A stretch of DNA of 64,000 nucleotides from Trinickia diaoshuihuensis (lineage in GTDB: Bacteria; Pseudomonadota; Gammaproteobacteria; Burkholderiales; Burkholderiaceae): positions 17,592 through 81,591 of the forward strand of contig NZ_QUBS01000010.1 in NCBI RefSeq assembly GCF_003390925.1, in the 5' to 3' direction. Positions 10,045-18,334 of this stretch are shown here, one piece after another. Position 1 is the first letter of the stretch; each line of letters starts with the position of its first letter. The notes beneath the pieces are model-generated. The model was not told the origin of the DNA. It saw nothing but the letters and a program-made list of their open reading frames with translations, and ran no database searches. A program made the position numbers and the translations under genes.

Positions 10045-10113
10045 TCAGCGGCGCATGTCGCCCGAGGGAACTCGCGCCACGTTTGGGACGGCTTTTAGCG
10101 TGGTGTTGTACAT
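10045..10113 (-). CDS. Tiny ORF (22 aa), possible leader peptide of the ABC exporter
   Basis: An ATG preceded by a near-perfect Shine-Dalgarno (AGGGAGG, 6 bp spacing) opens a 22-codon frame. The peptide starts MYNTTLKAVPNVARV and ends GDMRR before a TGA. It lies 187 bp upstream of the exporter start on the same strand, with alternative hairpins between. The strength of the ribosome site for so small a frame is the main evidence; I do not recognise the peptide. It could be a leader peptide, a small membrane-independent protein or a chance frame. Confidence 0.4.
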   Translation of the reverse strand: MYNTTLKAVPNVARVPSGDMRR

Positions 10114-10474
10114 CGAACGCCTCCCTAAGTGGTTGAGTGGGTTGAGAAAGATTGATACGACGATAGTGTAGCAGTAATGGGCCGGTTCCGTGCGGATGGC
10201 GTTGTGGGGGTGGGGGTATTTGAGCTACGTGTGGCGTGCCGCTGCCGTTGCGCGGTAGGTGCGGCGGTGGCTTCGGCGCGGTGGTTAGGATTTTTCGTAG
10301 CCTCGCTATCGTAACGGTAGCGGTCGTCGGTTCATTTCCCGTGCGCAACGCGCTCGGGGCAAGCGTCACGAACGGCGCCCACACGACGCGGCGCCGAACA
10401 AAAATTCAGAAATTCCTAGGTTGGTAAGAATGCACGTCCCTGGCGACGACCATCGCGTTGAGGGGCAGGCACGG
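10114..10474. other. Intergenic region without a supported gene
   Basis: About 360 bp lie between the tiny ORF and the end of the Sel1 protein gene. A 116-codon frame on the minus strand crosses it, but it is Pro/His/Arg-rich without family features and overlaps the better supported tiny ORF, so I do not call it. No hairpin followed by a T-run was found for the Sel1 gene. The stretch near 10400-10425 is AT-rich. Confidence 0.5.
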
Positions 10475-13339
10475 TCAAAGCGATGCGGCAGCGAGTAGGT
10501 CGGCGCGAGCCTTTTCAGCTTCCGTGAGCGACGCGCGCACGCGCGCTTCGACGACCTGCGCGGCGCGTGCGTAGGCTTGCCATCCGACGTGGGTCGAAAG
10601 TGTGGCTGCTGCGCGCCTGAGCCATGCGTCGCCAAGCGCCTTGTCTTGAATTACGCCCCACCCGCGCCAAAACAGAATACCGGTTTCGAACTGCGCGAAC
10701 GGCTGTGACAGTCGCGCTCTGTCAAGCGCCAACAGCGCGAGCCATGTAGCGTGTTCGTCATTATCTCCGTTCGCATCTCGTGCGGCTGCAGAATCGCCCT
10801 CAAACGAATCAGCGACAGCTCGCGCAAGCCAAAATCTATCATGTGCATTGACCGGGGACGGCTCGTCGCCTTCGCTAAGTGCTTCTAACGCGAGCGCGAT
10901 GGCTGCTTCCTCGGACCCGAGCGCTGCCGCCTTACGGTACCACCGTTGCGCAAGCACAGGGTCGCGCGCGACTCCCTCACCCGTCCCGTAGCAATTGGCA
11001 AGGTCGGTCGCCGCCTGCGCCGACCCCGCATCGGCCGCGAGAGTCAACCATTTCGACGCGGCAACGACATTTTGTTCGACGCCGCGCCCAAACAGATACG
11101 ATTCGCCGACGAGCATCATGCCGTCCGCGCTGCGTGCCGCCGAGCGGTTAGCCCAAGCGAATGCCTCATAGTTGTCGTGCTGCCCGCCCACGCCGGTAAA
11201 GAGATCCCGCGCCAGCGAACTCTGCGCCGCCGAGTCTCCGTGCATCGACGCATACCTGAACCAGTAGAGCGCCGCGCCATGGTCGACGGGGACGCCTCGC
11301 CCGAGATCGTAGGTTTCGCCCAGAATACGTGCGTAGGTCGCGTCGCCCGTCGATGCGAGCCGCCATTGCCAGTAGGCGCGACCTGCCATCGGCAATTCCG
11401 GCACGGAGCCCGACGCCAGTGTGCCCATCGCGATCTTATCCCCCGCGGCGGCGGCCACGGCGCACCAATGCAGCGCGTTGCCGGCGTCGTGCGCCGGGCT
11501 GAGGGCGCTGGCATACGACTGACACAGGTCTCGCTCGGAAGCCTCATCCTTCACCGCCGCCCCGCGCGCAAACCACTCGATTGCAGTCGGCAGATCCGGT
11601 TGCGCGCCCGGGCCCGTTGCGTAAAGCTCTCCCATTACGGCATAGGCCGGCCCGAAATGCTGAGCGATCGCTTTGAGTAGCCACTCCTTCGCAACGGATA
11701 GATTCCCTACGGCGGATTGCCTCAATAGCAAACTCGCCAAAGCGGTCTGCGCGCGAGGATTGCCTTGGTCGGCTGCCCGCCTCAGATAGCTTGCGGCTAA
11801 CACATCATCACGGGCGACGTCGATACCGGAAAGATATCGCTGCGCGACGATAAGCTCGGCTTCAGTGTCACCATCATCCGCCGCCTTACGTTGCCATGCG
11901 AGTCCGGCGGCCTTTTTTGCTTCCACTCCGACGCCGCTCGACAGCATCGACCCAACCCACAGTTCCGAGCGCGGATCTCCGCGCTGCGCCCCCAGCCTTG
12001 CGTACCGATACGCTTGTGCCTCATCGCGAGGCATGCCGAGGCCCTGCGCCGCCATCGCCGAGAGGTTTCGCGCAGCGACACCGAGCCCCTGCACCAAGGC
12101 ACGCTCGTACCACTCGCGAGCCTCCGTCAAGTTCGGTGGCCCGCCTTCGCCTTTCTGCAGCATGGTCCCGAGATCGTTTTGCGCTGGCGCAAACCCCGCT
12201 TCCGCCGCGCTGCGCATCCACGCTACGGCGCCGTCTAAATCGACTGGCCCGCCCGTTCCCGTACGATATGAAACAGCAAGCTCAAACTGCGCGATTGGGT
12301 CGCCGTTTAGCGCCGCTTTGCGAAACCATATACGCGCGATGACATCGTCAGCAGTAACACCGATCCCCTTTTCGTAAAACTCGCCAACGCGGCGCTGCCC
12401 ATTCGGCAACCCTTGGTTGGCAGAATCGAGCAGCAACGCAAATCCGTGGCGAGGATCAACCGACACGCCGGTTCCGCGCAGGTAGAGTTCTGCGAGCAGC
12501 GCTTCTGCCTCCCGCTGATGTTGGCGTGCGGCTGCGCGAAGCCAACCGCTTGCCTTTACGTCGTCCTTCTCGACACCCGAACCGAGAAGGAGAGCGCGAC
12601 CCAGGAGAAACTGAGCGTCGGCATCACCATGCACTGCACCGTGAATGAACCAGGCGGCCGCACCTGACGGATCTTTCGGCGTGCCAGGCCAGCCCGCCGC
12701 CAGCATTCGTCCGGCGTTGGTGGCACCCCGTGCGTCGTCATGCGTGGCCGCTTGCACGAACTGTTTGTAAGCAGCGAGGAAATCCGGCTTTCCACCGTCG
12801 CCGGTATATTCAAGCATTCCGAGGATACCGGCAGCGACGCCATCGCCGGACGCTGCCGCACGGCTCAACCACAGGCGTGCCGCATGTGGATCCCGCGGCA
12901 CGCGCTCGCCCTCCCGGTAAAGCGAGCCGACGATGCGTTGCGCGACACGCTGGCCGTCTGTCGCTGCATTGATCAATATAGTCAATCCGGCGCCGCTCGG
13001 TGCACCGGCGAATCCGTACAAGACTAGCTGGCCGTAAATGGTTTGCGCGTCGAGGTTGCCGCGAGCCGCTTCCTCAGCACAAACCGAACGCTGTTGCGCC
13101 GGCGTCTGCAACGGCGACCGGAACACGCCGCTCGGACCACCCCATTGCAAGGAGCACAATGAAGTGCTGTCGCTGAACGGGATTTGGGGAGCGGGGTGAA
13201 AGACGCCCGGATTTCCGAGCGAACCGTATCGCGCGGACGACATCGCCTGCGCGGCAAGCGACGCCATTGCGGCGACCGCGACGATCACGCGACTTACACC
13301 ACACGGGATCCCCGTCATCGGCTGCCTCGAGAGTGCCAT
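10475..13339 (-). CDS. Large exported Sel1-repeat protein
   Basis: This 954-aa protein begins with a signal peptide (PCGVSRVIVAVAAMASLAAQA) and is then built almost entirely of about 20 Sel1-type helical repeats of 36-44 residues. Typical copies read AAQGLGMPRDEAQAY, or carry the words YxxGxGVxxD and AxxWxxxAAxxG (for example GSLYREGERVPRD). Sel1 solenoids bind partner proteins and in bacteria often serve envelope sensing, polysaccharide export or secretion. The start at 13339 is set by a TAATG overlap with the upstream TPR lipoprotein gene, implying coupled translation and joint function. Cys-rich repeats suggest a periplasmic location. No enzymatic domain is visible and the exact job is unknown. 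Confidence 0.85.
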   Translation of the reverse strand: MALSRQPMTGIPCGVSRVIVAVAAMASLAAQAMSSARYGSLGNPGVFHPAPQIPFSDSTSLCSLQWGGPSGVFRSPLQTPAQQRSVCAEEAARGNLDAQTIYGQLVLYGFAGAPSGAGLTILINAATDGQRVAQRIVGSLYREGERVPRDPHAARLWLSRAAASGDGVAAGILGMLEYTGDGGKPDFLAAYKQFVQAATHDDARGATNAGRMLAAGWPGTPKDPSGAAAWFIHGAVHGDADAQFLLGRALLLGSGVEKDDVKASGWLRAAARQHQREAEALLAELYLRGTGVSVDPRHGFALLLDSANQGLPNGQRRVGEFYEKGIGVTADDVIARIWFRKAALNGDPIAQFELAVSYRTGTGGPVDLDGAVAWMRSAAEAGFAPAQNDLGTMLQKGEGGPPNLTEAREWYERALVQGLGVAARNLSAMAAQGLGMPRDEAQAYRYARLGAQRGDPRSELWVGSMLSSGVGVEAKKAAGLAWQRKAADDGDTEAELIVAQRYLSGIDVARDDVLAASYLRRAADQGNPRAQTALASLLLRQSAVGNLSVAKEWLLKAIAQHFGPAYAVMGELYATGPGAQPDLPTAIEWFARGAAVKDEASERDLCQSYASALSPAHDAGNALHWCAVAAAAGDKIAMGTLASGSVPELPMAGRAYWQWRLASTGDATYARILGETYDLGRGVPVDHGAALYWFRYASMHGDSAAQSSLARDLFTGVGGQHDNYEAFAWANRSAARSADGMMLVGESYLFGRGVEQNVVAASKWLTLAADAGSAQAATDLANCYGTGEGVARDPVLAQRWYRKAAALGSEEAAIALALEALSEGDEPSPVNAHDRFWLARAVADSFEGDSAAARDANGDNDEHATWLALLALDRARLSQPFAQFETGILFWRGWGVIQDKALGDAWLRRAAATLSTHVGWQAYARAAQVVEARVRASLTEAEKARADLLAAASL

Positions 13340-14949
13340 TACACGCCGCCGAACTGGACCATCAACCATTCGTTCGTGCCAAACGGCCGAAGATCGTTGA
13401 TCCGCTCCCTAAAGACGCGTGCGGCCACCTCATCGTGGTTGACGAAGCGCTCGTAACCGGCTGCCATCATCCACGTTTCGGCTAGAGCGTTCTGACGTGC
13501 AGCGGGGCTCGCGATCACATCGATCATTGCGTAGACGGTCTTCAACGGCACGCGGCCGCGAACGTATTGCAGCAAGGCCTGGCGATACTGCTCCCCGCTT
13601 CTGAAATTGCTTCGACGAATGTAATCTTCGAAGTACGCATTTGCTGGAATTGAACTCTCACCGCGAGCACGCACGATGAGATAGAGCGCAGCCAGGTAGT
13701 CCCGATCGAAATCGTCCGAGCCGTACGCGGTATCGGCGATCATCGCAACTGCGTTCGGCCAGTCGCGCTTTAGGATATAGCCCCAACACAACGACCCGGT
13801 TAGTTCAGCATATTTTCGGGACACGTCAGCGGGATCCTTCCCGTCCATGAGTTCATGATGCATTTGGTCGAGCAGCGGAGCTGCTGCGGCCAGAGCGTCG
13901 TCGATGCGATCCAAGCCGACGAGAGTCGTGATCCTCGATTGTCTGAAATGCAAGTCATCGGGAGCGAGCGCGATTGCTTTGTCAATGGCTGCAAGTGCTT
14001 GTACACGCCGATCGCTCTCGTCGAGGCCGACCGATAGATCCCAGTATGCTTTGGCTTTCGCTTGAGCCGTATCAGCAGTAGTCAGCGCCTGTTGCGCGTC
14101 CCTCGCCGATTGCTGTGCGCGTTCGAGCAGCGGGTTCGCGTTGCCGAATGGGTGCCTGCGCTCGCTCGCAGCGTCGATCCCGAGGTTCGCCAGCTTCGCT
14201 AGCGTGTTCGCGTCGATCGAATCTTCGGCTGCCCAGCGCGCGAACTCAATGTAGTCAGCGCGAGCTCCATCCTTATCGCCGACGACCTCGCGATTCTGTG
14301 CTCGCAGCGCATAGGCGGCAGCAAGCGCTGGCGTGGCCGAAATCACAGTCGAGAAATTGGCGATCGCATCGCTAGGATGCCCCGTTGCTGCGAGGTTCTT
14401 GCCGAGCTCCAGATGGTATGGGACACCGAACGTGGCATCGAGATCGTGCCGGGACTCGTGCGCCGCCCGAATTCTGTCGAGCGTAGCGAGACCCTCCTTG
14501 TACCGGTGCGTGACATCGTACAGATTGGCCAAGTAAAACAACTGCCTGTCAGTGGGCGCGGACTCTAAATCGATTGCGGCTGACTGCGCTTCGATCGCAG
14601 CATCGTTGTCCCGCAGAGCCACTTCATCCGACGCAAGCCCCTCGAGCATTAATACCCTCAGCGCAATAGGCAGGTCGCGCGACGCCAAACAGGTCTTTAT
14701 GAGGCGAGCCGTTTTCGTCAGGTCCAGATCCCCTGTTTGCACCGACGCCGCGACTGCCATGCAGTTTGCCCGCACATCAGGCGGCAGACTTGCGATGGCC
14801 TTCGCTATATCGGCGCCTGACGCAGGTGCCGCTTCATTCTGGCGCAAAGGAGCCTGGGCTTGCGTACCCGAGACGGATGGTTGGGCGCAGGATATCAAGC
14901 AAAATGATGCGAATGAAAGAAATGTAAAGCAGGCAATTCTTTTAATCAT
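13339..14949 (-). CDS. TPR-containing lipoprotein
   Basis: This 536-aa protein has a lipoprotein signal (KRIACFTFLSFASFCLISC) whose lipobox LISC places Cys at about residue 21, followed by an AQ that would suit outer-membrane sorting. The rest is helical with TPR-like units (LYDVTHRYKEGLATLDRI; FSTVISATPALAAAYALRAQ; ALAAIDKAIALAPDDLHFRQ). An upstream in-frame extension of 23 residues is dropped because the signal peptide starts at the ATG at 14949. Its stop overlaps the start of the Sel1 protein (TAATG). Together they look like a two-component envelope scaffold. The gene is first in its operon; the promoter was not identified. The function is unknown. Confidence 0.8.
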   Translation of the reverse strand: MIKRIACFTFLSFASFCLISCAQPSVSGTQAQAPLRQNEAAPASGADIAKAIASLPPDVRANCMAVAASVQTGDLDLTKTARLIKTCLASRDLPIALRVLMLEGLASDEVALRDNDAAIEAQSAAIDLESAPTDRQLFYLANLYDVTHRYKEGLATLDRIRAAHESRHDLDATFGVPYHLELGKNLAATGHPSDAIANFSTVISATPALAAAYALRAQNREVVGDKDGARADYIEFARWAAEDSIDANTLAKLANLGIDAASERRHPFGNANPLLERAQQSARDAQQALTTADTAQAKAKAYWDLSVGLDESDRRVQALAAIDKAIALAPDDLHFRQSRITTLVGLDRIDDALAAAAPLLDQMHHELMDGKDPADVSRKYAELTGSLCWGYILKRDWPNAVAMIADTAYGSDDFDRDYLAALYLIVRARGESSIPANAYFEDYIRRSNFRSGEQYRQALLQYVRGRVPLKTVYAMIDVIASPAARQNALAETWMMAAGYERFVNHDEVAARVFRERINDLRPFGTNEWLMVQFGGV

Positions 14950-15457
14950 CGTTTGCTCTTGGAGTGGCCGGACACGACGACACAGAGCTGCAGGTGTCGT
15001 CCTTATCAATTGGAACACTTATTTATCGGCAAATTGGTCCCGGTCTTTAGTAGACTGTGAAATATCTTCCGCAGAACTCATCCCAGCGCGAGGGGTAACC
15101 GTTGAAACCAGGAATCGAACAAAACTGAGGGCACAGTAAGGTGCTTGGCGGACAGCTACACGGAGACGAAGTGCACCGTTCCGTGCGCCCAAATCGGCTT
15201 CTCCCGATCAGTCAGAGGCTTCTGGCCACGACGGATCGTGGTCTGCGTCGATCTGAAACGTCGTGCCGCTTGAAGTCGGATTGGATGTCGACCTTCTCCC
15301 GAATCGCCGCCACTGCTTCGCGCTTGGCTTGCGGCTCAAGGCTTTCCCTTGACCACCACCCTCAGCGCGTCCCTATCCAGCATCGCTTCGCCCAGCCCTG
15401 GCCCGGTTTGTGGGGGGCAAGTTCAGCAAAAAAGAACGGACGGGACAGTACCATCAA
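14950..15457. other. Degenerate intergenic DNA
   Basis: About 500 bp lie here without an intact gene. Longer frames on the plus strand (for example 15141-15551) have no Shine-Dalgarno and no recognisable content. On the minus strand around 15262-15330 one frame reads AKREAVAAIREKVDIQSDFK before breaking up, which looks like a decayed coding remnant, possibly of a mobile-element protein. At 15040-15110 another short minus-strand frame is similarly open, but without a start signal. I read the region as a graveyard next to the TPR/Sel1 operon. Confidence 0.4.
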
Positions 15458-15637
15458 CTATCGGTGCGACATCAGCGGCGATGTGCCGTACTCTTTGATC
15501 CAACCGTTCCAAAGTGCGTGGAGTTTCGCGTTGTCGTCTGTTTCGGAATAGCTTTGCGTGAACCGAATATCGGACGCCATATGCAGCAATGTGCGGATCG
15601 AGGTGGTTCCGATTTCGGTATGCTCAAGCTCCGGCAC
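15458..15637 (-). CDS. Small hypothetical protein (59 aa, GTG start) or gene remnant
   Basis: A GTG codon with AGGAG 9 bp upstream opens a 59-codon frame with natural-looking composition. It starts VPELEHTEIGTTSIRTLLHM and later contains LHALWNGWIKEYG before ending LMSHR. An in-frame TAG lies 33 bp upstream, so it cannot be longer at the N-terminus. It is acidic and helical in character. I recognise no family. It sits between degenerate DNA and an XRE regulator, so it may be the surviving piece of a larger gene. Confidence 0.45.
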   Translation of the reverse strand: MPELEHTEIGTTSIRTLLHMASDIRFTQSYSETDDNAKLHALWNGWIKEYGTSPLMSHR

Positions 15638-15710
15638 AAGACAAGTCTCCTCACACGCGTTCGTTGGCTATGACCGTTAAAGTCCTTCCGACTGAAAGCG
15701 CAAGGGAACG

Positions 15711-16568
15711 TCAGCGCCCGGTTCCGTGACTTTTTGAATGCGCGGCAAGCAACGCCCGGTGGCGTGCTTCGGTTTCGTCATCGGCGGGAAACATGCATTC
15801 TAGACGGAGCTCTTCTGCCACGACACTCCGCGGTGCGCCAACGGTCGTCACCATCGAGAAATATCGAAGCACGCTTCCCTCGCTGATGAAATCCATCGGA
15901 ATGACGGGCATCGTGGGCGCGGCCGGCGGCCCATAGTGTGTCTTCCAATCACGCGGCACGTCTGGATAGGCGAGCAGTTCGTCGAGCAGACGCCTGGTGC
16001 CGGCGTCGATCACGTTCCCGACGGATTCCCGATAGACGCGTTGAAGTAAGCTTCGCGACACGGCATCCCAATCGGCCACGAAGGGACGCATCCCCTGCGG
16101 ATCGAAGATCAAATGCAGCATGTTGCGCGGACCCGTACGCGCGGCCATGTCGATGAAACAGTCAAAGAAGCGCGGCGCCGCGTCGTTAGTCATCAGAACG
16201 TTCCAGTGGCGGTCCATCACGATCGCGGGAAAGGGCTCATGTTGGCGAACGACCCGTTCAAGCGCGCGGACGACGCTATGCATCTCCTGTGCGTTCCATG
16301 GCGCCTCTGAATAGATAGGTGCGTAACCGGCTGCGAGCAACAGGGCATTGCGCTCACGCAGCGGCACATCGAGCGTCTGCGCAAGCGCCAGCAGCGTGTC
16401 CCGTCCAGGGACGCTGCGCCCGCTTTCGATAAAACTGATCTGCCGCTGTGAGACGCCGGCCTCGAGCGACAGATCGAGCTGACTCACGCCACGGACGTCC
16501 CGCCAATAGTGCAGAAGGTCACCGAGTTCGCCTGGTGGCGCTTTCGGATCGGGACGGGTGGCGGTCAT
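15711..16568 (-). CDS. XRE-family regulator with MmyB-type ligand-binding domain
   Basis: This 285-aa protein has an N-terminal helix-turn-helix (about residues 15-70: DLLHYWRDVRGVSQLDLSLE, then VSQRQISFIESGRSVPGRDT). The C-terminal part resembles the MmyB ligand-binding fold, with HWNVLMTNDAAPRFF and the LIFDPQGMRPFV segment. Such proteins regulate neighbouring short-chain dehydrogenase or oxidoreductase genes in response to fatty-acid-like ligands. The ATG at 16568 has GGGGAAA upstream. It lies 14 bp downstream of the AhpD-like gene, so it is cotranscribed with it. It may act on the 29-bp palindrome upstream of that gene. Confidence 0.88.
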   Translation of the reverse strand: MTATRPDPKAPPGELGDLLHYWRDVRGVSQLDLSLEAGVSQRQISFIESGRSVPGRDTLLALAQTLDVPLRERNALLLAAGYAPIYSEAPWNAQEMHSVVRALERVVRQHEPFPAIVMDRHWNVLMTNDAAPRFFDCFIDMAARTGPRNMLHLIFDPQGMRPFVADWDAVSRSLLQRVYRESVGNVIDAGTRRLLDELLAYPDVPRDWKTHYGPPAAPTMPVIPMDFISEGSVLRYFSMVTTVGAPRSVVAEELRLECMFPADDETEARHRALLAAHSKSHGTGR

Positions 16569-16582
16569 CGATTTCCCCAAGT

Positions 16583-17146
16583 TCAGACCGCAGGCACGGG
16601 CGCCCGCCAAGCGAACGCCTCGAACTGCGCTTCGAGCGGTGGCTGCGTCACGCTGCTCGCATAATTCGTGATCGTCGATGCTGCTACCACTGCAATCACC
16701 TCGAGTATCTGCAGGGCGCTGAACCCCGCGTCCAGGAAGCGTTGCTGGTCGGATTCGGCCAGGCGGCCCCGCTTCTCTATCAGTGTGCGAGCCAGTGCCG
16801 ATAGCGCGGCCAGTCCGGCGTCGTCCGGCAAGCTCCCATGCCGGATCGCCTCTACATCAGCAGGCCTCACGCCCTCCTTCAACGCGAGCGCCGTGTGAAA
16901 TGCGACCGGCCATTCGCTTGCGTTCGTCACTGCGTTGGTCAGCAAAAGCGTTTGAATTTGCGCCTCCTTCAGACTGCTGGCATGCACGCGCTCGAACAGG
17001 CCGATGAAACCGTTGATCAACACCGGCGATACGGCCATCGTTGCGGCGATGTTCGGGATCAAGCCGAACGCCTGCTGCAATTGCCGAAGCACGGGCTTCG
17101 ATTGCGCGGGAGCCGATTCAATCGTATGAAGAGGATAAATTGGCAT
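16583..17146 (-). CDS. AhpD/carboxymuconolactone decarboxylase-like protein lacking the CxxC
   Basis: This 187-aa all-helical protein belongs to the AhpD-like, peroxidase-related group (conserved GLIPNIAATMAVSPVLINGF opening and the TNAVTNASEWPVAFHTALA core). In active AhpD proteins the core reads C-x-x-C-x-x-x-H. Here the His is kept but the two cysteine positions are Ser and Pro, so thiol peroxidase activity is not expected. It may be a non-redox relative with a binding role. The ATG at 17146 has AGGAG 7 bp upstream. It is cotranscribed with the XRE regulator downstream and follows a strong palindrome. Confidence 0.8.
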   Translation of the reverse strand: MPIYPLHTIESAPAQSKPVLRQLQQAFGLIPNIAATMAVSPVLINGFIGLFERVHASSLKEAQIQTLLLTNAVTNASEWPVAFHTALALKEGVRPADVEAIRHGSLPDDAGLAALSALARTLIEKRGRLAESDQQRFLDAGFSALQILEVIAVVAASTITNYASSVTQPPLEAQFEAFAWRAPVPAV

Positions 17147-17218
17147 GGTATCTCCTTGGCGGTGTTCGCGACCGGAATGGGAAGCGCGATAGCCGAAGAG
17201 TAGAAGCGGCTGTTCTTT

Positions 17219-17247
17219 GCGCCAATTACATCGGATGTAATTGGCGC
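17219..17247. promoter_or_regulatory. Perfect 29-bp palindrome, candidate operator
   Basis: GCGCCAATTACATC-G-GATGTAATTGGCGC is a perfect 14-bp inverted repeat around one base. It lies 73 bp upstream of the AhpD-like gene start, in a 255-bp gap. There is no T-run on either side, so a terminator is unlikely. The length and perfect symmetry point to a dimeric or tetrameric repressor site. The co-operonic XRE/MmyB protein is the nearest candidate; the upstream catabolic regulators are alternatives. Confidence 0.7.
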
Positions 17248-17401
17248 GGCGTGGCCGGCGGCCGGGCCGGGTCACAACGACTTCTCCGGGTCGATCCCGA
17301 CGGCCAGATAGCTTCCCTTCCCATGACAAACGACGGCGTTCCCCAGATACCGAGCGATTGAGCGTCATTGGCTCATCCGCTTCGCCGAGCAGGCAAGGTG
17401 C

Positions 17402-18331
17402 CTAAAAACCGTACAGTTTCTCCGCATTCGTCACGAACGCCATCCGTTGCCATTCCTGACGCCCGATCCACCCAGCGATCGCATCGACCAGATTCGCGTC
17501 ATCGGGCTTCGTGCCCTTCTCGGTCGGATGCGGCCAGTCCGTGCCCCATAGCATCCGTTCCGGCGCCATATCGATGAAGGCTTTAGCCACCGGCGCAACA
17601 TCCGCGAATGACGGGGCGCCGACTTTCGTGTCGACGTATGGACCCGACAGGGTGATCCAGGTATTCCCCCTGCCGAGCAGCTTTTGCACTGTACGGAAAG
17701 CCGGCGACGTAAGCCCCTCCGGCTGCGGAATATGAGCGATGTGATCGATCACGAGTGGGCATGGTAGCGCCAGCAACTGGCGTTCGAGGTCCGGCAGACG
17801 GTGGCCCTGCACCACCAGCTCGATATGCCAGCCAAGCGGTGCGATCCGCCTCGCGAGCGGTGCGAGCATATCGACTGTGGTCGCGCCTGGATAGCTCAGA
17901 TTGAAGCGGATCGCGCGGATGCCGCCGTCATCGAGCATGCGAAGCGCCGCGTCGGTCACCGACGTGTCGACGACCGCCACGCCGCGTGCATCCTTGCCGA
18001 ACCGTGCAATCGCGTCGAGCGTCACGCGATTGTCGGTGCCGTACGTCGACGGCGTGACGACAACGTTGCGCCGCACGCCGAGACGCTTCTGCACCTCGCG
18101 ATACTGCGCGACGGTCGCATTCGGCGGCCGCAGCGCCGTACCGGGCGCGGCAGGAAAGCGATCATCGTAAATGTGCATATGGCAGTCGATCGTCCCATCG
18201 GGCAGCGTGAACGCAGGCGGCTTCGTGCCGCTCGTCCAATTTTCCTGCGCACCCGCACACGCGGGCAACACCGATGCCGCGAGTAATGCACCGCCCTGCC
18301 GCATGAATTGACGTCGATTCAAATCCCGCAT
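17402..18331 (-). CDS. LigI-like amidohydrolase (lactonase) with Tat signal
   Basis: This 309-aa TIM-barrel amidohydrolase resembles 2-pyrone-4,6-dicarboxylate lactonase. It shows the metal/substrate motif DCHMHIYDDRFP near residue 49, GTDNR, the DHIAHIP stretch and the catalytic LWGTDWPHP near the C-terminus. Unlike cytosolic LigI it opens with a twin-arginine signal (NRRQFMRQGG, then a hydrophobic stretch to VLPACAG), so it should act in the periplasm. It likely opens a lactone ring before uptake. The start lies 3 bp after the stop of the MFS transporter gene, so the two are coupled. It is the last gene of the long catabolic run. The substrate is unknown. Confidence 0.85.
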   Translation of the reverse strand: MRDLNRRQFMRQGGALLAASVLPACAGAQENWTSGTKPPAFTLPDGTIDCHMHIYDDRFPAAPGTALRPPNATVAQYREVQKRLGVRRNVVVTPSTYGTDNRVTLDAIARFGKDARGVAVVDTSVTDAALRMLDDGGIRAIRFNLSYPGATTVDMLAPLARRIAPLGWHIELVVQGHRLPDLERQLLALPCPLVIDHIAHIPQPEGLTSPAFRTVQKLLGRGNTWITLSGPYVDTKVGAPSFADVAPVAKAFIDMAPERMLWGTDWPHPTEKGTKPDDANLVDAIAGWIGRQEWQRMAFVTNAEKLYGF

Positions 18332-18334
18332 CGT

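Noticed and set aside
10034..10384. A 116-codon minus-strand frame upstream of the ABC exporter
   Set aside because: Pro/His/Arg-rich, no family content, and it overlaps the 22-codon ORF in another frame that has a far better ribosome site.
15141..15551. A 136-codon plus-strand frame in the degenerate region
   Set aside because: No ribosome site, Ser/Arg-rich composition and antisense to a better supported small ORF.
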